DNA of 64,000 bases, taken from positions 620,001-684,000 of the forward strand of contig NZ_CP059164.1 in NCBI RefSeq assembly GCF_013466985.1, read 5' to 3'. The notes under the pieces were generated by a model. It was not told the DNA's origin. It saw only the letters and a list, made by a program, of their open reading frames with translations, and did no database searches. The stretch comes from Nocardioides ungokensis (GTDB lineage Bacteria; Actinomycetota; Actinomycetes; Propionibacteriales; Nocardioidaceae). Made by a program: the position numbers and the translations under genes. The number at the start of each line of letters is the position of its first letter. Position 1 is the stretch's first letter. Shown piece after piece: positions 56,961-64,000 of this stretch.

Positions 56961-57689
56961 ATGACCCAGCCCCCAGAGCTGTCCCTCGACTTCACCGGCC
57001 TGAAGGCCACCTTCGTCAACTGCACCCTCAAGCGCAGCCCGGAGCCCAGCCACACCCAGGGGCTCGTCGACGCCAGCGCCGCGATCATGCGCAAGCACGG
57101 CGTGGAGGTCGACGAGCTGCGCTTCGTCGACCACGACGTGGCGACCGGGGTCTACCCCGACATGCGCGAGCACGGCTGGGAGACCGACGCCTGGCCCGAG
57201 ATCTACCCGGGGATCCTGGAGAGCCAGATCCTCGTCGTGGCAGGCCCGATCTGGCTGGGCGACAACTCCAGCATCACCAAGAAGCTCATCGAGCGGATCT
57301 ACTCGCTCAGCAGCATGCTGAACGACAAGGGGCAGTACCTCTTCTACGGCCGGGTGGCCGGTTGCCTGATCACCGGCAACGAGGACGGGATCAAGCACTG
57401 CGCCCAGAACGTCCTCTACTCGCTGCAGCACGTCGGGTACACGATCCCACCCAACGCCGACGCCGGCTGGATCGGCGAGGCCGGCCCCGGGCCGTCGTAC
57501 CTCGACCCGGGCAGCGGCGGTCCGGAGAACGACTTCACCAACCGCAACACCACCTTCATGACCTGGAACCTGATGCACCTCGCCCGGATGCTGCACGACG
57601 CCGGCGGGGTCCCCGGCTACGGCAACCAGCGCTCGGAGTGGAACGCCGGCACCCGCTTCGACTGGGAGAACCCGGAGTACCGGAGCTGA
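56961..57689 (+). CDS. Flavodoxin-fold NAD(P)H-dependent oxidoreductase
   Basis: The 242-residue protein has the fold of NADPH-dependent FMN reductases. The N-terminal phosphate-binding strand is LKATFVNCTLKRSPEPSHTQ, where the loop holds the FMN phosphate. ESQILVVAGPIWLGDNSSIT follows, with a further segment GRVAGCLITGNEDGIKHCAQ. The C-terminal third (NDFTNRNTTFMTWNLMHLAR) is common in a subgroup of actinobacterial proteins of this size. ATG 56961 is chosen; the frame is open far upstream but not coding there. It appears to be a single gene with no operon partner. A quinone or FMN reductase activity is possible; the substrate is unknown. Confidence 0.83.
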   Translation: MTQPPELSLDFTGLKATFVNCTLKRSPEPSHTQGLVDASAAIMRKHGVEVDELRFVDHDVATGVYPDMREHGWETDAWPEIYPGILESQILVVAGPIWLGDNSSITKKLIERIYSLSSMLNDKGQYLFYGRVAGCLITGNEDGIKHCAQNVLYSLQHVGYTIPPNADAGWIGEAGPGPSYLDPGSGGPENDFTNRNTTFMTWNLMHLARMLHDAGGVPGYGNQRSEWNAGTRFDWENPEYRS

Positions 57690-57741
57690 CCGCGTCCCGC
57701 GGGTCCGCGGGCCGTCGGCGCCGGGTGACAGGATGCGGCGC

Positions 57742-58329
57742 ATGGGACCCGTGACCGGTGAGGACGGCATCGACCGCTGCCCGTGGGCGGGTGGCCCCGG
57801 AGTGATGCGCGACTACCACGACCGCGAGTGGGGCAACCGCGTCCGCGGCGAGGCGGCCTACCTCGAGCGGCTCACCCTCGAGGCTTTCCAGTCGGGGCTG
57901 TCGTGGTCCACGATCCTCAACAAGCGCGACGCGTTCCGCGAGGTCTTCGCCGGCTTCGACGCCGACACTGTCGCGGCGTACGACGACACCGACGCGGCGC
58001 GGCTGATGGCGGACGCCCGGATCGTGCGCAACCGGCTCAAGATCGCCGCCGCGATCACCAACGCGCGGGCCACGGTGGCGCTGCGCGAGCGTGAGGGCCT
58101 CGAGGCGCTGGTGCTGTCGTTCCGCCCCGACCCGCCGCCGGCGCCGGCCACCACGGAGGAGATGGCGACGACGTCGCCGGAGTCGAAGGCGCTGTCGAAG
58201 GAGCTCAAGAAGCGCGGGTTCGCCTTCGTCGGCCCGACCACGATGTTCGCCCTGATGGAGGCGATCGGCGTGTTCGACCCGCACCTGCTGGGGTGCCACC
58301 GTCGCGGGTCGGGGACAATCGGGACGTGA
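57742..58329 (+). CDS. tag: DNA-3-methyladenine glycosylase I
   Basis: Tag removes 3-methyladenine from alkylated DNA, starting base excision repair. The 195-residue protein shows the zinc-site parts DRCPWAGGPGVMRDYHDREW at the N-terminus (Cys and His) and HLLGCHRRGSGTIGT at the C-terminus (His and Cys). The helix-hairpin-helix glycosylase core lies between them, with LEAFQSGLSWSTILNKRDAF and FRKHGFAFVGPTTMF-like KKRGFAFVGPTTMFALMEAI. The ATG at 57742 is preferred; one at 57733 is in frame. Its stop overlaps the next gene's GTG by four bases. Confidence 0.93.
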   Translation: MGPVTGEDGIDRCPWAGGPGVMRDYHDREWGNRVRGEAAYLERLTLEAFQSGLSWSTILNKRDAFREVFAGFDADTVAAYDDTDAARLMADARIVRNRLKIAAAITNARATVALREREGLEALVLSFRPDPPPAPATTEEMATTSPESKALSKELKKRGFAFVGPTTMFALMEAIGVFDPHLLGCHRRGSGTIGT

Positions 58330-58679
58330 CGCAGCCCGACTCCCCGCCCGCCAAGCGGCGCAAGCACCTGATGGACCCGGCCAACCCGCGGCCGCAGGCG
58401 TCGCGGCAGTCGATGAGCATGAGCTCGGTGCAGCGCTGGGTGATGTCGGTGCTGGCGGTCACCACGATCGGGCACTTCTCCGCGGGCCTGGTGCTCGCCG
58501 CGCTCTTCCTGGGTGACAACGCCCAGCCCGGCGCACAGATCGGGCTGGTCGTGATCGCCGGGGTGGTGGGCGTGCTCGGCGTGGCCGCGGGCTTCCTCAT
58601 CCACCAGAAGAGCCCGCTCACGCCCTGGCTGGTGCTGGGCCTGCTCCCCGCCGCGGTCGGGCTCTACTTCATCCTCTGA
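58326..58679 (+). CDS. Small membrane protein of unknown function
   Basis: The 117-residue product begins VTQPDSPPAKRRKHLMDPAN, a basic, Pro-rich cytoplasmic part. Three hydrophobic segments follow: QRWVMSVLAVTTIGHFSAGL, IGLVVIAGVVGVLGVAAGFL and WLVLGLLPAAVGLYFIL at the C-terminus. I do not recognise the family. The GTG at 58326 overlaps the tag stop by four bases, which suggests translation coupled to tag, although a functional tie is not evident. A strong hairpin follows six bases after the stop. Confidence 0.75.
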   Translation: MTQPDSPPAKRRKHLMDPANPRPQASRQSMSMSSVQRWVMSVLAVTTIGHFSAGLVLAALFLGDNAQPGAQIGLVVIAGVVGVLGVAAGFLIHQKSPLTPWLVLGLLPAAVGLYFIL

Positions 58680-58684
58680 CGCGA

Positions 58685-58715
58685 GACCCCCGGGACGTTC
58701 GACGCCCCGGGGGTC
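58685..58715. terminator. Bidirectional hairpin terminator
   Basis: GACCCCCGGG (58685-58694) pairs perfectly with CCCGGGGGTC (58706-58715) around an 11-base loop. It lies between the small membrane protein gene (stop 58679) and the convergent eda gene (stop 58729), and so can end both transcripts. Confidence 0.8.
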
Positions 58716-58728
58716 GATCGCGCCGGGC

Positions 58729-59361
58729 TCAGCCGAGTGCGGCGGCTGCCGCTGCGAGCTGCTCGACCCGGGCCCAGTCGCCGGCGACGAGGGCGTCCTT
58801 GGGGGTGAGCCACGAGCCGCCCACGCAGCCGACGTTCGGCAGGGCGAGGTACGCCGCGGCGCTGGTCGCGGTGATCCCGCCGGTCGGGCAGAACCGAGCG
58901 GCCGGGACCGGCGAGGCCACCGAGGCGAGGAACGCCGCCCCGCCGGAGGCCTCGGCCGGGAAGAACTTCATCTCGGTCCAGCCGGCCTCGAGGACGGCCA
59001 GCACCTCCGACACGGTGGCCGTGCCGGGCAGGAAGGGCAGCCCGGTCTCGGCCATCCCGGCGAGCAGCGCGGGGGTGGCGCCGGGGGAGACCAGGAACTG
59101 TGCCCCCGCGTCGCGGGCCTCCTTGGCCTGGCCCGGGGTGAGCACGGTGCCGGCGCCCACCAGGATCTCGGGCACCTCGTCGGCGATCGCCCGGATCGCG
59201 TCGAGCGCGACCGGCGTGCGCAGCGTCAGCTCGATGACCGGCAGGCCGCCGGCGACCAGCGCGCGGGCGACCGGGACGGCCTGGGCCAGGTCGTCGACGA
59301 CGACGACGGGCACGACCGGGACCCGGTCGAGGAGACCGGGGGTGGCGTCAGACGGTGACAA
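58729..59361 (-). CDS. eda: 2-dehydro-3-deoxyphosphogluconate aldolase
   Basis: Eda splits KDPG into pyruvate and glyceraldehyde 3-phosphate, the last step of the Entner-Doudoroff route. Starting from TTG 59361 ([20 protein letters not shown]) it has 210 residues, the normal length. Landmarks are [20 protein letters not shown] (with the catalytic Glu), [40 protein letters not shown], and the Schiff-base lysine in [40 protein letters not shown] completes the phosphate site. The TTG overlaps the edd 3' end by 14 bases, so the start is inferred from length and family; the frame continues upstream inside edd without support. Confidence 0.92.
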   Translation of the reverse strand: MSPSDATPGLLDRVPVVPVVVVDDLAQAVPVARALVAGGLPVIELTLRTPVALDAIRAIADEVPEILVGAGTVLTPGQAKEARDAGAQFLVSPGATPALLAGMAETGLPFLPGTATVSEVLAVLEAGWTEMKFFPAEASGGAAFLASVASPVPAARFCPTGGITATSAAAYLALPNVGCVGGSWLTPKDALVAGDWARVEQLAAAAAALG

Positions 59362-61224
59362 CGGAGACCTCCTGCGGCGGGACGGGGACGCCCGGGAAGA
59401 CGCTGGCGCCGGTGTCGGCGGAGCCCACGGTGGCCCGGAAGGCGGCGAACAGCTCGCGGCCGGTGCCGGTCCACTCCGGCCCCTGCGGGGCGCGTCCGGT
59501 GTCGGGGCGGGCGGCCAGCTCGGCCCGGTCGACGTGCAGGTCGAGGGTGCCGCCGACGGCGTCGACGGTGATCCCGTCGCCGTCCTGCACCCGCGAGAGC
59601 GGGCCACCCAGGGCGGCCTCGGGGGTGACGTGGATGGCGGCCGGGACCTTGCCCGACGCCCCGGACATCCGGCCGTCGGTGACGATCGCGACCTTCTGGC
59701 CCCGGTCCTGCAGCACGCCCAGCGCGGGGGTGAGCTTGTGCAGCTCGGGCATCCCGTTGGCGGCCGGGCCCTGGTAGCGGATCACCGCGACGAAGTCGCG
59801 GCCGTCGAGCGCACCCTCGCCGAAGGCGGCGAGGAAGTCGTGCTGGTCGTCGAAGACGATGGCCGGCGCGCTGACGACCCGGTGCTCGGCCTTGACCGCC
59901 GAGGTCTTGATGACGGCACGGCCCAGCGGGCCGGTCAGCAGCTTGAGACCCCCGTCGGGGGCGAACGGGTCCTCGGCCGGACGCAGGACGTCGAGGTCGA
60001 GGGAGGCCTTGGGCCCCTCCTCCCAGCTGATCTCGTCCCCGCGCAGGCGCGGCTCGGTGGTGTAGCGCCACAGGCCGTGCCCGGCGACGGTGCGGACGTC
60101 GTCGTGCAGCAGCCCGGCGCGCAGCAGCGTGTGCACCAGGAAGCCGATCCCGCCGGCGGCCTGGAAGTGGTTCACGTCCGCCTCGCCGTTGGGGTAGATC
60201 TTCGCCAGGCTCGGCACCACGGCCGAGAGGTCGGAGAGGTCGTCCCAGGTGAGGGTGATGCCGGCCGCGCGGGCGATCGCGACCAGGTGCAGCGTGTGGT
60301 TGGTCGACCCGCCGCTGGCCAGCAGCGCGACGCACGCGTTGACGATGGCCTTCTCGTCGACGATCTCCCCGATCGGGGTGTTCTCGCCGCCCTGGCGGGT
60401 CAGCTCGGTGACCCGGGTGCCGGCGGCGCGGGTCAGCGCCTCGCGCAGCGGCGTCCCCGGGTTCACGAAGGACGACCCGGGCAGGTGCAGCCCGAGCACC
60501 TCCATGATCAGCTGGTTGGAGTTGGCGGTGCCGTAGAACGTGCACGTGCCCGCCGAGTGGTACGACGCGGCCTCGGCCTCGAGCAGCTCCTCGCGGCCGA
60601 CCTTGCCCTCGGCGTACAGCTGGCGGACCTTCGCCTTCTCGCCGTTCGGCAGCCCCGACTCCATCGGCCCCGCGGGCACGAAGACGGTCGGCAGGTGGCC
60701 GAAGGACAGCGCCCCGATCAGCAGGCCGGGCACGATCTTGTCGCAGACGCCCAGCATCAGCGCGCCGTCGAACATGTCGTGGGAGAGGGCGATCGCGGTC
60801 GACATCGCGATCACGTCGCGGCTGTAGAGCGAGAGCTGCATGCCGTCGCGGCCCTGGGTGATGCCGTCGCACATCGCGGGGACGCCGCCGGCGAACTGGG
60901 CGATGCCGCCGGCCCGGATCACGGCCTTCTTCAGCGCGGCCGGGTAGGTCTCGAACGGCTGGTGTGCCGACAGCATGTCGTTGTAGGCCGAGACGATCGC
61001 GACGTTCGGCTTGGTGCGGCCGCGCAGCGCCTGCTTGCCCAGCTCGTCCGCGGCCGCGAAGCCGTGGGCGAGGTTGGCGCAGGCGAGCCGGCCCCGGGCG
61101 GGACCGCGGTCGCCGACGGCCCGGATGCGCTCGAGGTACGCCGAACGACCGGCCGCGCTGCGCTCGACGATGCGCGCGGTCACGTCGACGACGACGGGGT
61201 GGAGGGGACTGTGGGACGAGGTGG

Positions 61225-61228
<4 letters not shown>
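59348..61228 (-). CDS. edd: Phosphogluconate dehydratase
   Basis: Edd dehydrates 6-phosphogluconate to KDPG using an iron-sulfur cluster. The 626-residue protein has [20 protein letters not shown] and [20 protein letters not shown], then [20 protein letters not shown] with one cluster Cys, [20 protein letters not shown] with another, and [20 protein letters not shown] with the third. The C-terminal [20 protein letters not shown] is a signature. This length and the motif set separate Edd from dihydroxyacid dehydratase. The GTG at 61228 overlaps the zwf stop by four bases. The gene order zwf-edd-eda makes a complete Entner-Doudoroff set from glucose 6-phosphate, except for 6-phosphogluconolactonase, which is not in this window. 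Confidence 0.95.
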
Positions 61229-62735
<1,507 letters not shown>

Positions 62736-62831
62736 GCGGACAACCGTAGGGAGAAGTTTGGATCGATACAAGCATGACTAAGGTATTTTCGAGATCAAAG
62801 TGATGAACGTACGGTGTCGGTGAGGAGGGTC
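62736..62831. promoter_or_regulatory. Divergent promoter region zwf / ROK regulator
   Basis: This 96-base gap is the most AT-rich part of the end of the window. Its middle (62756-62800) contains TTTGGATCGATACAAG and, on the other strand, CTTTGATCTCGAAAATAC, two similar half sites in opposite directions flanking CATGACTAAGG. These could form the ROK operator. A strong GAGGAGGG site at 62822-62829 serves the ROK ATG. Confidence 0.45.
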
Positions 62832-64000
62832 ATGAACGAGACGCTGCGCGAGTCGGCCGCTCCGGCCACCGCCGGACAGCTGCTGGAGCTGGTCCGCACC
62901 GGCCGGGCCAGCACCCGCTCGGACCTCCGGCGGCTCACCGGCCTGTCCCGGACTGCGGTCGTCAGCCGGGTCTCCACCCTCACCTCCGCCGGCCTGGTGC
63001 TGCTGGGGGAGGAGCTCGCCTCCACCGGGGGCCGGCCCCCCGGTGCCCTGGTCTTCAACAAGGACGCCGGGGTCGTGGCCGCCGTCGCCATCGGACGCTC
63101 CCGCAGCCAGCTGGGGGTCTTCGACCTCGAGGGCACCGAGCTGGCGGCCGACTCCGCCGACCACCGGGTCGGCGTCGGGCCCGACGAGCTCATGCCGCGG
63201 GTCGCCGAGCGGCTGGCCGGGCTGCTCGAGGACGTGGAGGCCCCGGTGGCGGGGTTCGGGCTGAGCCTGCCCGGCACCGTCGACGCCCTGCGCGGGCTGA
63301 GCATCGACTCCCCGGTGATGGCGGGGTGGAACGGCGTGGAGCTCGCGCCGTACCTCTCCGGGCTGGCCGACGCCCCGCTGTTCGTGGGCAACGACTGCGA
63401 CGTGCTGGCGCGCTCGGAGCTGCTCGGGCGACCTGGCGCGCTCCGCGACGCCCTGGTGGTGAAGGCCTCGACCGGCCTGGGCCTGGGCATCGTCGCCGAG
63501 GGTCGGGTGCTCTCCGGCCACCGCGGCGCGGCCGGCGAGATCGGGCACACCTGGATCGAGGCGGCCGACGGCCTCCCCTGCCGTTGCGGCCGGACCGGCT
63601 GCCTGGAGGCGGTGGCCGGCGGCTGGGCCCTGGTGGGCCGGCTCGAGGAGTCCGGGGGGCACCGGGTCGGGCACGTGCGCGACCTGGTCGCGCTCGCCCT
63701 CCGCGGCGACGCCGAGGCGCGAGGGCTGCTGCGCGAGAGCGGGCGCCGGCTCGGTGAGCTGCTGGCGGTGGCGATCAACCTGCTCAACCCGGCGACGGTC
63801 GTGGTCGGCGGCGACATGGCCGCGGCGTTCGACGTGTACGCCGGCGGGATCCGCGAGAGCGTCTACACCCGGGCGGGGGCGCTCGCGACTCGTGACCTGC
63901 AGATCGTGCCCGCGACCCACGGCGACCGGGCCGGGCTGGTGGGCTGCGCGGCCCTGGCCCTCGACCACGTCCTGTCACCCGCAGCCGTCGACGCCCGGCT
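62832..64000 (+). CDS. ROK family transcriptional regulator (runs off the window end)
   Basis: ROK regulators are sugar-responsive repressors with a winged helix and a sugar-kinase-like domain. The gene starts at ATG 62832 (MNETLRESAAPATAGQLLEL) and is open to base 64000, giving at least 389 residues. The N-terminal DNA-binding part is RTGRASTRSDLRRLTGLSRT, then AVVSRVSTLTSAGLVLLGEE. The ROK domain shows ASTGLGLGIVAEGRVLSGHR, the zinc motif GEIGHTWIEAADGLPCRCGR / TGCLEAV (His and three Cys), and LLNPATVVVGGDMAAAFDVY. It is divergent from zwf-edd-eda and is the natural candidate to control them. Some ROK proteins are glucokinases, but the N-terminal helix-turn-helix makes a regulator the clear choice. 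The signal is unknown. Confidence 0.9.
   Translation, partial: MNETLRESAAPATAGQLLELVRTGRASTRSDLRRLTGLSRTAVVSRVSTLTSAGLVLLGEELASTGGRPPGALVFNKDAGVVAAVAIGRSRSQLGVFDLEGTELAADSADHRVGVGPDELMPRVAERLAGLLEDVEAPVAGFGLSLPGTVDALRGLSIDSPVMAGWNGVELAPYLSGLADAPLFVGNDCDVLARSELLGRPGALRDALVVKASTGLGLGIVAEGRVLSGHRGAAGEIGHTWIEAADGLPCRCGRTGCLEAVAGGWALVGRLEESGGHRVGHVRDLVALALRGDAEARGLLRESGRRLGELLAVAINLLNPATVVVGGDMAAAFDVYAGGIRESVYTRAGALATRDLQIVPATHGDRAGLVGCAALALDHVLSPAAVDAR

Overview
The window is about 70% GC or higher, with GTG starts used freely and stop/start overlaps of the GTGA/ATGA type. Gene content (a complete nuo tail followed by a polyprenyl diphosphate synthase, KorAB, a long hibernation factor, an Rv0805-like phosphodiesterase, ACAD10/11-type pairs) points to an aerobic soil actinomycete, most likely Nocardioidaceae (Nocardioides-like). 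The taxonomic call is inference. No phage, transposase, CRISPR array or rRNA was seen, and no stretch longer than 300 bases lacks a gene.

Layout. 1-9603: respiratory complex I genes nuoG(3' end)-H-I-J-K-L-M-N and a polyprenyl diphosphate synthase. 9736-14306: RarD, a small secreted protein, and korB/korA. 14526-18208: a sulfate-type ABC importer. 18363-22092: YajQ, tRNA-Tyr(GTA), CapA, a long hibernation factor and a cyclic-nucleotide phosphodiesterase. 22155-29483: a hydroxyacid-oxoacid transhydrogenase, an XRE-TetR fusion regulator and a four-gene operon (cyclase-family hydrolase, acyl-CoA ligase, ACAD10/11-type kinase, ACAD10/11-type dehydrogenase) that together look like a 4-hydroxyacid or gamma-lactone pathway. 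29769-39103: a glycolate utilisation operon glcB-glcG-glcD-glcE-glcF-permease-iclR. 39208-41285: fumarylacetoacetase and its partner. 41344-53709: a TetR-controlled catabolic island (acyl-CoA dehydrogenase, DadA-like oxidase, acyl-CoA synthetase, class III aminotransferase, PotABCD importer, Rieske oxygenase), perhaps for an N-methylated amine. 53869-58679: homogentisate dioxygenase and small single genes. 58729-64000: Entner-Doudoroff genes zwf-edd-eda and a divergent ROK regulator.

Regulation read from the DNA. One 22-bp element centred on GACTGA-N4-TCAGTC occurs three times, in the divergent promoters of the 41-53 kb island, and is the likely TetR operator. A TA(T/A)CGGA-N8-TCCG element precedes both hmgA and the fumarylacetoacetase operon. 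A 17-bp ATTCCAC-N3-GTGGAAT palindrome precedes glcB. A family of short repeats (core GCCGAGTCGGCG with a TTGAC or GTAC tail, often at a 32-bp period) sits directly 3' of genes at four loci.

Quality warning. Eleven genes carry single-base frameshifts (nuoG, nuoH, nuoN, korB, potA, potB, potC, the Rieske gene, hmgA, the pirin gene, zwf). Most are losses of one base from a C or G run, often CCCG read as CCG. These look like sequencing or assembly errors rather than decay, so the genes are described as intact CDS that need base correction.
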